17,116 bases of DNA from Smittium mucronatum (lineage: Eukaryota; Kickxellomycota; Harpellomycetes; Harpellales; Legeriomycetaceae), in assembly GCA_001953115.1 (NCBI GenBank), contig LSSL01002131.1:1-17116 (forward strand), written 5' to 3'. Positions within the stretch are counted from its first letter, which is position 1. The number at the start of each line of letters is the position of its first letter. Shown here piece after piece: positions 1 through 10,529 of this stretch. The notes under the pieces were generated by a model. The model worked only from the letters and a program-made list of their open reading frames with translations. It did no database searches and had not been told where the DNA came from. A program made the translations under genes and the position numbers.

Positions 1-61
1 GGAAAATTTATTTTAAAGTTAATAAAAAGTTATAAAAACTAATTTAAAAAATTAAAAAAAA

Positions 62-88
62 GTGAAAATTTTACAAAAAAATTTTCAC
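62..88. repeat. Perfect 11-bp inverted repeat (hairpin)
   Basis: GTGAAAATTTT (62-72) is the exact reverse complement of AAAATTTTCAC (78-88), with a 5-base loop between them. It lies directly before a C-rich patch (about 88-158). It could be a transcription-related hairpin, a transposon end remnant or chance in AT-rich DNA; no partner copy was found elsewhere in the window. Confidence 0.6.
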
Positions 89-158
89 CCAACTCCCCTC
101 TGCCGCTCTAGCAGCTCCATACCTCGAGGGCATTGGTTCAAGGATAAAATTCCGTGAT
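89..158. other. Small GC-richer patch of unknown nature
   Basis: A 70-base patch stands out from the AT-rich flank by its composition (CCAACTCCCCTCTGCCGCTC and onward). One plus-strand frame is open through it and reads protein-like, but there is no start codon or larger ORF. The segment at 129-144 matches 14126-14141 at 14 of 16 positions; that second copy lies inside the GC island on the right. It may be a short relic of the same kind of sequence. Confidence 0.3.
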
Positions 159-571
159 ACAAAAAAAAAAAAAGTAAAATAGGTTTTATGAGATACAATA
201 ATAAATAGAGATAACAAGATTTTAAAATATTAGGCTGATTTTTTTTATCTTTTAAATCTATAAATTAGAAGGGCAGAGGATAGTAAACGTAGTTTCTAAA
301 GTTTTCAAAAAGGCGAGGTGATGGAAGGGGTAAGAGGAAGTGATGAATAACAGGGATTAGACGGAATAAATCTAATGAAAATTAGTTTCAGAAAATCCAT
401 AATGTATGATTTTAAAATAAAAATCTAAAAGGTGTTAGAGTGCTTTTGTGGATATTATAAAACGATTTTAGTCGATTAAGCAGGTGGGTGGACAAGGTGG
501 AGAGGTGCAATTAGACATAAAGATACTTAGTCCAATAAAAAGAAGCAAAAAATGAATTGCAAGTCTAAAGA

Positions 572-3500
572 TTACTCAGTGGCATTAGATTCGTTTTCTC
601 CAACTATGTGGAGGAACACTTCGTCAAGAGAGGTTTGACTGATCCCCCAATCATCGATGGAGTATGTGTCCTTGTTGAGATGAATCTGGTGATAGAGGTG
701 AGCAATGAGGCCAGGAGTGGGCTTGAATTCCCAAGATATGCCGTTTGAATATGAGTCGACAACTTTGCGACTTGGTGGCAAGAGGGAATCAACAAATTCA
801 GAAGCAGGCCCGATATCGGAGGATGTGATAGTTATAAGGAATCCAGATCCGTAAATGTCTTTGAGGTGAAGTTGGGTGCCAATACAACGCATGGTGCCCT
901 GGGCCATGATTCCAATTCGGTTGCAGAGAACGTCTGCTTCTTCCATTGAATGGGTCGTGAGGATGATTGTTTTGCCGACCCTGTTGTCATTGATGATGGA
1001 CCAGACAGTACGTCGAACTTCGGGGTCTAGACCGGTGGTGGGTTCATCAAGGAATATGACGCTAGGATCGCCGATAAATGAGATAGCCATACTCAGGCGC
1101 CGCTTTTCTCCTCCAGACAATTTATATGATGTACGGTTTTTAATTTCGGTGAGTCTAACGCTTTCGATAACTCGGGAAACAACGGAATGCTCTTCGGATG
1201 GAGGGATTCCCTTAAGACGAGCATAAAAGTAAAGGTGGTCTTCAATAGTTAGATCATCCCATAAGATATCGTGTTGCGGGCAAAACCCAACATTCTGGTG
1301 GACCAGTTCCGGTTCTTTTGTGATATCGAATCCAGCCAAGTATACTTTTCCAGAGGTAATTTTGTGCATCCCGGTAATTATAGATATAATTGTTGTTTTT
1401 CCGGCACCGTTAGGACCAAGAAGGCCAAATATGGATCCCCGCTCAATAGCTATAGAGATGTCCTTGACGGCAACTTTTCCAGATGTGTAGACTTTTCGCA
1501 ATCCACTAAGGACTAAAGGATGGGATTGAGATAGGTCATTTGAAAGTACAAGGTTTCTTTCGGCCTTAACATCCTGGTCCTCGTACATGAGCTCATCGAT
1601 ACTGATGGAGTCGACATCAGTGACAGACGAGTCCTGAGAGAAAGTGGGACTAGGAATATCCTCGATCTTGGAGTTTTTAGACAACACCTTGATAGGTGCA
1701 TCGTCACTGTCGGATTTGGTGAAAAAGAAGGTAAATATGAAATACCATGGCTTCTTAACCCCATAATCACCGGACAGAACGAGACTTAAGTACATGGCGA
1801 GCATGAGGTACACAAACCAGCCGATGACGAGGGCCATGACGTAGCGAAAAACATCATTTCCGGGAACGAGATCAGAGATGATATAAGGGGGCCGATTAGT
1901 AGAGATGGATGCGATATTCAAAGTGTCTAGAATACGGTACATAGCAAACGGAGGCCAAATGAGATACGCAGTTGGCGCGGTTCTAGTATAAATCAGGGAA
2001 ATAGCAGCATCAACAATAACTCCCCACAGCACAATGAGGTAAACAAAGACTTGCGAGATGCTCGACCTTTTGAAAAGAGTGCTTAAAAAGAAAGATAATG
2101 AAACCTGGACGTTTGACCACAGGATCATGATAAGGGCTAGAAGACCAAGTTCAGTTCTCGTAAATAGTTCTAATTTGAATATCTTTCCAGCTAGAATAAA
2201 GAAGAAACTGGACCATATCGAAAGAATAAAGAAATGGATGTAATGGGCCAGGTAGTAGTATCTAAGTTTGAGACCGTTCATTTCCATCATGATGAGAATA
2301 CGGTCTTCCTTTTCCTTGACCAGAATTAAAACGAAAATACAAATCATAAACGAGATGCCGAATGGGTATAACGAAGACCCGAGAAGACTGCCAAAAGGGA
2401 GATCGACATCATAATAAAATATCTGTGGCATACCCCTGATAGATTGAGATATTATTGCTGCAGTATTGTTTCGTGATGAGCGAAGGAACCCGTTGGAAAG
2501 AGATGTTTGCTGAGAAACCAACCTGCTTACGATTGGGGGGTAAGAGCCGGCATTAGCTATTTGGGTGTTGGAACCTATCTGTAATGTATATTTCCATTTT
2601 AAATTGATGGGGTTAACTGTATCGAATATGAGCGAGCCCCAAGGAATTTGAGTAACTATTGGGGTGACATTCTGGAAATACTCCATTAACGGTCGGATGG
2701 AAGACTGACTATCAGTATTCTCACCGATTGCCTTGAAGAGATTAGGATCAAGTTGGCTCAACTGGTTTACGGAAGATTTTATTTGTGAGTACAAAAGATC
2801 GTCGATTTCATATTCGGAAGCTTGAGAACTAGAAGAACTTTGTACAGGCTGATACCAAGGCAGGGCTTGGAGTTGAGACGGAATGTAAGGTACACTAGAA
2901 ACTGGAGAGTCACCGAAATCCAAAGCGAAATAGGTATCAAGCATATTCAAAAGACCAGACCCGTTGTTTGAAGCAATTTTAAGCTGGGTTTCTGGGGAAG
3001 AGATAATGGTTTGAATAGAATTTGATATAACATTTTGACCATTCAACATTTGAGATGGATTGATTTGGATTGGTGGTATTTTATTTCGGTAGCCGGCACC
3101 ACCACCAGGAGCGTCTCTAACGACCATCCATGGATATTTTTGGTTGGTTAAAAACTTGATCTGGTTGGAGGCAAGTGTCTGTAAATCAAACCAACCGCTT
3201 GTGGGATCAGGCTTCTCTGTTGTATCACGTCTGACAGAAATGTCAACTCCAGGGTATATCTGGTAAGGCGCTGAAAAGTTGTAGTTCTTGTCAAAAGTCC
3301 AAACGCAACTGGGCGAGTTGTCAGAGAGCTGAGAAAGAGCAAGTTGGGTTAAAGATTCGGTTATATCAAATGGGAAAAGGTACATATTCAGGGCAGTATA
3401 GTTACGGCCTGGCTCGGAGTGTGGAACCTGGGAGGAGTTAAGTACTGGAGCCAAGGAACTTAGTCTAGGTCTTGGCATGTTAAAAACAGTATGAGATTCA

Positions 3501-3733
3501 AGATTGGAACAAATGACATAGCCCTCTCGGGGGACATACTTGTCCAGAACGTGTCGGAGTATTATACCAATTATACCACCAATGGCAACCATCATAAAGG
3601 GGCAAAATGCAACACAGAGCAAATTGACTTTGTATTGACGTTTTTGGTAAGATAATTTGCTCCGTAGAAGAGCACGGACTTGGTACAACTTGCGTTTCTT
3701 GGGAAGAGCAGCATTGCTAACAGGATCACTCAT
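572..3733 (-). CDS. ABCA-family half-size ABC transporter (probable lipid transporter)
   Basis: This is an intact 1053-residue protein, read ATG (3733-3731) to TAA (574-572) with no introns. The layout is one membrane domain followed by one ATPase domain. Hydrophobic segments lie near residues 38-60, 451-472, 495-516, 528-552, 561-582 and 630-654. A large loop (about 61-448), with sequons at N99, N111, N152, N257, N355 and N422, should face the lumen or outside. The stretch after the second segment (VKEKEDRILIMMEMNGLK, 472-489) is the typical ABCA cytosolic coupling region. The ATPase domain has Walker A GPNGAGKT (773-780), Q-loop Q820, signature LSGGE (872-876), Walker B VIFLDE (892-897), D-loop GLDP (901-904) and switch H928, so it should be catalytically competent. 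After it come the ABCA regulatory-type segment (951-969) and the C-terminal motif TSLDEVFL. An acidic, serine-rich linker (about 672-735) joins the two domains. Known ABCA proteins move lipids; half-size members must pair. The substrate is not evident. The start context has G at -3 and no competing upstream in-frame ATG was seen. Confidence 0.96.
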   Translation of the reverse strand: MSDPVSNAALPKKRKLYQVRALLRSKLSYQKRQYKVNLLCVAFCPFMMVAIGGIIGIILRHVLDKYVPREGYVICSNLESHTVFNMPRPRLSSLAPVLNSSQVPHSEPGRNYTALNMYLFPFDITESLTQLALSQLSDNSPSCVWTFDKNYNFSAPYQIYPGVDISVRRDTTEKPDPTSGWFDLQTLASNQIKFLTNQKYPWMVVRDAPGGGAGYRNKIPPIQINPSQMLNGQNVISNSIQTIISSPETQLKIASNNGSGLLNMLDTYFALDFGDSPVSSVPYIPSQLQALPWYQPVQSSSSSQASEYEIDDLLYSQIKSSVNQLSQLDPNLFKAIGENTDSQSSIRPLMEYFQNVTPIVTQIPWGSLIFDTVNPINLKWKYTLQIGSNTQIANAGSYPPIVSRLVSQQTSLSNGFLRSSRNNTAAIISQSIRGMPQIFYYDVDLPFGSLLGSSLYPFGISFMICIFVLILVKEKEDRILIMMEMNGLKLRYYYLAHYIHFFILSIWSSFFFILAGKIFKLELFTRTELGLLALIMILWSNVQVSLSFFLSTLFKRSSISQVFVYLIVLWGVIVDAAISLIYTRTAPTAYLIWPPFAMYRILDTLNIASISTNRPPYIISDLVPGNDVFRYVMALVIGWFVYLMLAMYLSLVLSGDYGVKKPWYFIFTFFFTKSDSDDAPIKVLSKNSKIEDIPSPTFSQDSSVTDVDSISIDELMYEDQDVKAERNLVLSNDLSQSHPLVLSGLRKVYTSGKVAVKDISIAIERGSIFGLLGPNGAGKTTIISIITGMHKITSGKVYLAGFDITKEPELVHQNVGFCPQHDILWDDLTIEDHLYFYARLKGIPPSEEHSVVSRVIESVRLTEIKNRTSYKLSGGEKRRLSMAISFIGDPSVIFLDEPTTGLDPEVRRTVWSIINDNRVGKTIILTTHSMEEADVLCNRIGIMAQGTMRCIGTQLHLKDIYGSGFLITITSSDIGPASEFVDSLLPPSRKVVDSYSNGISWEFKPTPGLIAHLYHQIHLNKDTYSIDDWGISQTSLDEVFLHIVGENESNATE

Positions 3734-3840
3734 AGCAGGGCTTTATTGATTCGATAGATAAAAGAGAACTTTTCAAGCGACAATTAGAGTATGATTATTT
3801 AAAACTACAGATATTTTTAGTGGTATTAATTATGATTTAT
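3734..3840 (-). promoter_or_regulatory. Probable 5' leader and promoter-proximal region of the ABCA gene
   Basis: This is the sequence immediately upstream of the ABCA start codon, read on the minus strand. It holds an AT-rich TTTAAATAAT element about 65-75 bases before the ATG, which could serve as a TATA-like box, and a pyrimidine-rich stretch nearer the gene. No transcription start is visible, so the assignment rests on position and base composition only. Confidence 0.3.
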
Positions 3841-5197
3841 GACAGAGGATGAGGCCAGAGTCGGTTTGTAGAGGCTTTGAATATGTTTATGAGAGAAAGA
3901 ATGGAAATATGTGATATGAACAACTGGCGGGTTGTACTGGTATTATTTACAATGAAGTTTTTGGGGGGCCTAGGGAAAGATAAAAACAAGATGAACAAGC
4001 ATTATTACAGAAAATGGAAAGAAAAAATAGACTTCATATATCCTTTATTTCAAAAAAAAAGGAAAAAGTAATTGGGGGGGGGGGGCGTATGGATCCATTA
4101 GTAGAGCGTTGAAACTGTGAAGTTTAAAATAAAATTCAATTTCAGATGTTTTGGATTTGGTAAAAATTCAAGTAAAAGATGTAGAAATTCAGTTGAGTTG
4201 AGAAAAGAGTGATGTGAATGGGTGGATCTTTCCATAGCAGGGAAAATTTAGTGAAATACTATTACTAATATTGTAGCAGGTATTAGACAATTCCGAGATA
4301 ATACTCGATTAAGGACGGAAAATCAGCATATTAGTAGCTCTTGATAGAAGAGACGACAGCTAAAGGACATAAACTAGAGGCAGAGGACAAACGAATGTGT
4401 AGCCAACAAATTGCTATTTCGGTACAGAATGTATGAGAAATATATTTATAATAAATTTGATTTGAAGTAATTATTTTAGAAATAACATGAATGGTTGGAC
4501 TACCTTCCCAGAAAAAACGATTTAACAAATAGAATCTGCTCATAAAATTTATCTATAAAAAAAACATTTAGCTGAAAAATGACTTACTAATACCCCCAAT
4601 GTTGATAGACTTATTCAGTTCATTTTGGGATATAATGACAGGAACTGCCTCATATGTGGTCCCGCTTACATTTCTTATAAAGTTTCCAATTTAATTGGTA
4701 AATGTGAATCAATAGGTTTTGGTGGGTAGAGCTAATAAACATTAGACATTACTTAATATCAAGTATATCAAAAATCGAGAAATAACGGCAGATTTAATCC
4801 CTGGAGAAGAGCAGACAAATGGTCATTGTTTTCGGAACTTGGGTCTCCTTCAGCGATTTAATTAACAACATCCAGCTCAATTATTGGCTAATAGATGCTT
4901 TGGTAAATATTGCATCCAGCATATATTGAACGATTATAAATCTAGTTATATGGGACAAAGAGCCACTATGTTTAGTTTGGATTTAAAGAGCCAGTCATTA
5001 AAAGGGAGTATATGCTGTCTCATTTCTTTGTAAACTATCTGTTCTTCTTTTCACCAGTAATTTGAAATAGTTTTAGGTCTCTAGTATGTCAATTTATGTA
5101 TTCAACACAGTCATTTTGATATTGACAGTGTATCCAATCAACAAAACTTTCATATCATATGCTTGATTTACTCAAACTTCTGTAGTGTTCAAAAAGA
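3841..5197. other. Upstream intergenic region, no intact gene
   Basis: Composition here is intermediate between the ABCA gene and the AT-rich bulk. Short open frames exist, such as a 64-codon plus-strand frame from a TTG at 3877 and a 70-codon minus-strand frame at 4331-4543, but they have no recognisable domain and are probably spurious. A protein-like minus-strand frame at about 4760-5110 has stops at roughly the chance rate for this composition, so I do not call it a gene. A 12-base G run sits at 4074-4085. Confidence 0.55.
4074..4085. repeat. G12 homopolymer
   Basis: Twelve consecutive G residues lie in an otherwise AT-rich spacer about 340 bases upstream of the ABCA start codon. It could form a G-rich structure or be an error-prone position in the assembly. 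Comparable C runs occur at 7078-7085 (eight) and 14114-14124 (eleven). Confidence 0.9.
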
Positions 5198-6570
5198 TTA
5201 AAGTTCAAGATTAAAATAGAAGTTATACGAGGAAAGCAAGCATTTATGCACAAGTAATTCTAAAAAGTGTTTAGAATCAACTGCCATCATATACACCCCT
5301 ACTTCTAGAAAATTTTAATGCTCTAACACTACTCTAAATTAGTCATTTTATCATAATCAGTTGATCAATTTTTTGGTGAAAGTTTTTTCAATATCTAATA
5401 CAAACTAGAGATTAGTTTTATAATATATCATCAGCTGCTTTTTGGGTCGAGTACAGCTTGAAAACCTCTGCCAGTGCAATGAAGCCAGTTCCAAAAGAGG
5501 ATGATTGATGCCGCTTTACTACATGATTTTTAGCAATATCAACACTTATTGAAAGTTTTCGGCGTTTTCGGAATTAGTTATTAATCCTTTAATAGGCACT
5601 TTAAGATTTTTGGGGAGGTGTGATGACTTTTGGATTGGTATATGTAAAAAATAAAAGAATGTGTTATCTGATGAGTGATATTCTAAATTGCTCAACCTCT
5701 TATTACAAACAAAATACATTCGCTTTTCAATAAGCGGCTATTGAACTTATCAAAACCAATGCCAAGGAATATTCTAAATAAGGTATTTTCCCTTTAGTAA
5801 CAAATATAGAACATGTATTTAATAACTGGTCATATTTTATTCACTCCCAATCCGGATATTAATAACAGTATCAATATTATTATTCTACCGTGCAAGTAAT
5901 ATTTACTCTTATTTAACATATTTTGCAGAGCCGCTTTCATATAAACAAATAAAACTCTTTAGAATTAGAATTGGATAAAAAATCCAAAATAATTATCTCT
6001 TTCGGACCGTTTTGCACAAATGTTATTATATTTGAAAATTGGTTGGTTTATCCCTTGTGAATTTCAATAACGTAACTACACATTAATAGTTTCTTTAGCA
6101 AATTCTCAGCATTAGTAATCCTCATCAAAAATTGAATCCACTGCTTAACAATTAGTTTCAATATTCCACTTTACCAAAGAAATTTAACTCTGGTAATAAA
6201 CCACCAATTAACCCTTTCTAGCCCAATGGTACAAAAACAGCACCCAATTTTTGGCCAGTACAAATATTTTAAATGTAAATTTTGTAATTGGGTTAGCATA
6301 ATGCAAATTCTAATAAAAAATAACAATTTTCATAAATAATTATTTATAAATTATTTGGCTTTACAAGTGTTTATACAGGGATTGCACGAATTGGTTAAAA
6401 TTATACCCGCTGACTGTATTTTCCAATATACACATATAGGCTGCAGAACATAGTTGGAAATCATTTTCTAAAACTAAACGAACAAGTAGTTTAAACTGTA
6501 AGATTAAGAATGATTCTGGCATATAGATTTTGTCCATATGGAAGTTTTTTATGACTAGATGGTTAATTTA
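5198..6570 (-). pseudogene. Possible decayed protein-coding gene, family unknown
   Basis: No intact gene is present, but minus-strand frames are unusually open for this base composition. They run, in order: 69 codons ending at TAA 6361-6363, including a 58-residue ORF from ATG 6537; then one frame from 6329 to 5940 (about 130 codons) with only two stops (6171-6173, 6048-6050); 63 open codons at 5549-5737, including a 57-residue ORF from ATG 5719; an overlapping 51-codon frame at 5421-5573; and about 38 codons ending at 5198. The translations are leucine-rich and look alpha-helical. I recognise no motif. A GT...AG interval at 6376-6310 (67 bases) would join the first two frames in phase, so a fungal-type intron is conceivable. 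Chance is a real alternative: AT-rich DNA scanned in six frames yields some such stretches. Confidence 0.3.
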
Positions 6571-8303
6571 TTACTGACCAACACATCATATTAATAGTCT
6601 TGCAATTCAAATATTTTTTCAAGAGAATTCTATTGGCAGATAATAAATGAACCTTGAATCTATTGTCAAATTAAAAGAGCGATTTTCTGATCCCAATGTT
6701 ACACAATTCATTTATACAGCAACAATTGCCTGATATAATTTATCAATTATACTGAATTCGGAAAAAACGAATGATCTATATTTACTTATTATTTTCTTGG
6801 CTATTCAGCACAACTGAATTCACCACCCGAGTCAAAATTTTCGGCTCATCCAATAAAACCGATAAATTTCTTGTTGGGTATGGAAAATTTTCACATTAAC
6901 GCCAAAGTTTTTTGAAAAAAAAAAGAAAAAAGAATCGTATTTACAAATATCCAACCTTTATTGTTGGCATGAGCTGGGAAAAGGGTTACGGACCGAATCT
7001 TTATTACCATACCAAATATGTCCTTTTTAAACAGTACTAGAATTTTTTTTCAAACTTTCCCGAGAAATTCGATCCCTCCCCCCCCTTTTTTTCTAAATCA
7101 AATTGATTTTTGTTTGTCCTATAAAAAAATACCATTACCCATCCCCCAATAAATCAAAAAAAAACATCAACGTCAAAATCTAGCAATTTTTTTAATAAAG
7201 ATTTTAGTTACATTAGAACATTATTTTATCAATGGATTTTAATCTACTATTTGAAATTTCTCATAACACAAATAAAATAAACCGCCTCTTATCAATTTTT
7301 GATCTAAAAAAACTACTTTTATTAGCGAATTTTATTAATTGATGTATTAGAAACGTAAATCAAAATGTGATTTTAAGGAATAATACAATGTCTTTGGTTT
7401 AAAATGATATCAGAAATAGCTAAACCTTTAAAAGGAAAAAGCCAAGATTAAAACAGGCGTTTACTTTTGATTACCACTTAAGATACTACTCTCGCTCCTT
7501 CATAACTTCTTTGATTTAAATAATCATGTTTATGAACCATCATTTTATATGAATACTTTAAAGGTAAATGTAATAACCAATTTTTAAGCTTATGATTAAG
7601 CCGAATAAACACTCCAAGAAAAAAAAAGAAAAGATGTTAATGCCAATTTGTTCTTAATTATCTTTGGACCTAGCTTCTCTTGTTCCCTTAAAAGGTTTAA
7701 TATTAGGATTTTTTTTCAATCATTTATGCTGATAAAAGCATCTATAATATAAAGATATCTATCGATTAGATGATATATGAAAAGAGACTCCCTTTAAATT
7801 GACAGATAACTTTTTTGGAGTAGAAGATAGTGCTATTCAATTTGGGGAGATATTAAAAGTAGTGTATATTAAAAAAACTATTCAACTTTACTCTATACAT
7901 CAGCGGTAGTTTTGCATAAATCATATTCGAATTATTTGTTTTTATATTCATAAATAAAGTTATGAAAATTTAGAGCTGCTTTTATATTTTTCTTGTTGTA
8001 AAATCCAAAAGAAAATTACAAGCAAAACCTTATATTTTGAACTGAATTTTTACAACTATGGAAAAATCCCTAATGTCTAAAGTATAATTAATATATTTAG
8101 TTTCAAAAATCAACTAGCAAATATAAATAATATTTTTAATTAAATAAAGTCGCAGATCAGCCCAGGGAAATAGTTAAATATCCATTTCACTTTTTAATGC
8201 AAATTTTTTATGGGAAGGATGATATGAGAGTATATTAAAAGTCGTTAGTTATAAATCTTGAAATCGAGTTATTAAAAAATATTACAAAAGAGGAAAATTA
8301 ATA
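6571..8303. other. AT-rich intergenic DNA, no gene
   Basis: This stretch consists of low-complexity A and T tracts with frequent stops in the frames I read. Minus-strand frames at about 6570-6890 read somewhat protein-like but have many stops and may be an extension of the neighbouring relic. A C8 run followed by T7 lies at 7078-7092. No RNA gene or repeat family was recognised. Confidence 0.55.
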
Positions 8304-8911
8304 TTATTTAGATATGAAAACTTTATTTAATGAATTCCGACAGAGCGTTAAAAGATTATATGCCATAAAAAAAGCAAGGAAATACATATATTTTAAAAGT
8401 CCAGAAAAATCCAAAGACTTGAAATGTGTGCCATTAATTTATTTAAAGATAGTTTTCGCACTCAACTTATTATTTAAAATTGAATTTACGAAATCAAGAT
8501 TTTGATTGTGATATTTATTTACTCTTTTTAAATATAATTTCTGAATTTTAGGTAAAATAACTGTCGATTCACTATTTTTAATAGCATGATCGATCCAATT
8601 TCTGAAAAATTTCAGGTCTATAAACGAGCCGCTATTCAAACAGTTCTCATTGAGTATTGGCTTGTTTTTTTCCAGCATTTGCTATTCCCAATAGATGAGA
8701 AGTAGTTGTTTCATTTATAAAAAAATTCTTCAGAAAGAATTCTACCTTTGGAATAACACTCCTCTTTATTGTCTAGCTGATAATTTTTACAAAGCCCACA
8801 GTAGGAAATCTTGTGAACATTTGTCCCTTTTACAACGATTGGGGATAATAGAGAACCACTATGATTTGAAAGTAAATAATCTTTGTGGATTTTTTGATCA
8901 GAATCGAAATT
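8304..8911 (-). pseudogene. Possible decayed coding region, family unknown
   Basis: On the minus strand a single frame runs from ATG 8714 to TAA 8304-8306, 137 codons, with only two internal stops: TAG at 8682-8684 and TAA at 8439-8441. Its longest intact piece is a 79-residue ORF from ATG 8678. Immediately upstream, in a different frame, 66 codons are open from 8911 to 8714 and contain a CGLCKN segment with another Cys nine residues on, loosely like a metal-binding knuckle. The two frames abut at about 8714, as expected for one gene broken by a frameshift. I recognise no family. An overlapping 114-codon plus-strand ORF (8695-9039) competes for part of the stretch and has no recognisable domain. 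It could be a fossil gene or a chance run of sense codons. Confidence 0.3.
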
Positions 8912-10529
8912 TCAGGATAAAATGCATTAGAATAATTGTTATCAATAAATGGCTCTTTTTTAATAGAAATCCTTTTCATTCAATTATAAAATGGCCAGAT
9001 CAAAGTCATTCGATTTATAGCCAGATTCTTTGTAGATGATGTAATTAATAATTTTTTCCACTCTCAAAAGATTAGCCTCAACAAAGAAAGAGGGCGGAGT
9101 ATAATTGATTTTTATTTCTGATGATTTCAATCTTTTTACGCAGCTTGCAGTGGTTAGTACTTGGTATTCACTGAAAAAAATTCCCTAAAAGATATCTTTA
9201 CCATTTTCGTGTTGATCATCATTAGTCTTTAATGTATTTATAATCAGTTTGTAAACGTTATTGTAACTCTCACGGCTCTCAAATTGTATTTATATACATC
9301 TATACACTCTTTTACCGAACTTTTGATTATTACCAGTCGAATTATTAAATATTTCTGAAGCCAATGACGAAAAGATGAAGAAAATGAAAGCGAGAATGTA
9401 CGCCAAATTTTTCATTTTTCAAAAATAATTTTTTTTTCTAAATTTATTCCTTTGAATATTAACCTTTTCTTTATGATTAAAGGGCTCTTTGGTCCTTTTT
9501 ATTTTGTAGTTAGTATTATTACCCTAAAGGCCGAAAATTCTTTGGAATTTAAACGCTTCATTTAGTAGAATATTTTTTAGATTCTTATTCTACCAGCAAA
9601 AGGCAATATTAAAATATAATGCATGAATATTTTTTTTTTGAATCATTTGATAAAACATGACGCTAGTCTACTTTTCTTTTTTTAAAAAATTAAATTTACT
9701 AAATGGATTAATATTGATTCGCAAATTTGGGCTAATCATTAATAAAAAGATGGTTATAGAAATAGAAAATGCTAAAAAAAAATACAGGAAACCTACGTCC
9801 ATATAAAAAAGTCGAAAATGTTGGATTACCATGTGAAAAAAGTTTTTTTTTTTTTGTATCAAGGAATTTTATTGTAAGAAAAAAGTTCTTGCTAATTAAT
9901 TTTATGCTTTATTTTTGCAATCCCAATTTAAGCATTTCTTTTTTAATTTATCGTTAGATAATTATGCCTTAATTCTCCAACCTATAAATAAAATCTCTTA
10001 TTAATGGAATTCAATCTTTTTGTATAGTGTAGATAACAAATAAGTACCTTCGGTTTGATCCATAATCACAATTCTTGTTTGAAAACAAAAAATATTTTGA
10101 TCTCTTTTTCAAATTTCAGAAAAATTATATTTATTATAGATTTTCATTTCATGTAACTATTCCTTTTTAATTATCACTTTTGATAAAAAAATTAAATGTC
10201 TTCATCTTTGCATTTTTATTTATTAGAATGTATTTGGTTGGGGTTAAATACGTGCTTTGTGATTGGGGTAATTAATGCTTAAATTTAAGGTTAGATGATA
10301 TTTGAATTGTTGTTTCTCCTGACCTTATTGAGTAATCTATTACTTCGGTACGATTAACAACATATAACTAACTATTTATTGGTAAAATCATATGTAGTTA
10401 CGTATACACTATAACTTTAGCTCTTGGTAAATTATACTTATAACTTGATTTCTTCTGAGATACTTTTTACTTAGACATAAGTTTGATCTTTTTATGCTCA
10501 TTTAAAATCAAAATTTATTTTTTAAACTT

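Larger units (their letters stand above)
1..571. other. 3' flank of the ABCA gene, no gene seen
   Basis: This is AT-rich, low-complexity DNA downstream of the ABCA stop codon. No ORF of note is present. On the minus (gene) strand the only exact AATAAA I found lies at 12-7, about 560 bases past the stop, so the real polyadenylation site probably uses a variant signal that I cannot place. The purine-rich plus-strand tract at about 270-350 has no recognised function. Confidence 0.6.

Noticed and set aside
876..1226. Plus-strand open frame of 116 codons inside the ABCA gene
   Set aside because: It lies wholly antisense to the conserved ATPase domain and exists only because that region is GC-rich and constrained. 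Its translation has no domain.
3877..4071. 64-codon plus-strand open frame upstream of the ABCA gene
   Set aside because: It starts at TTG, is rich in Met and Lys, ends in a low-complexity A-rich tract, and shows no recognisable domain.
4760..5110. Minus-strand frame that reads protein-like if TAA and TAG are taken as glutamine
   Set aside because: About nine stops in some 110 codons matches chance for this composition, and the ABCA gene shows that the standard code is in use.
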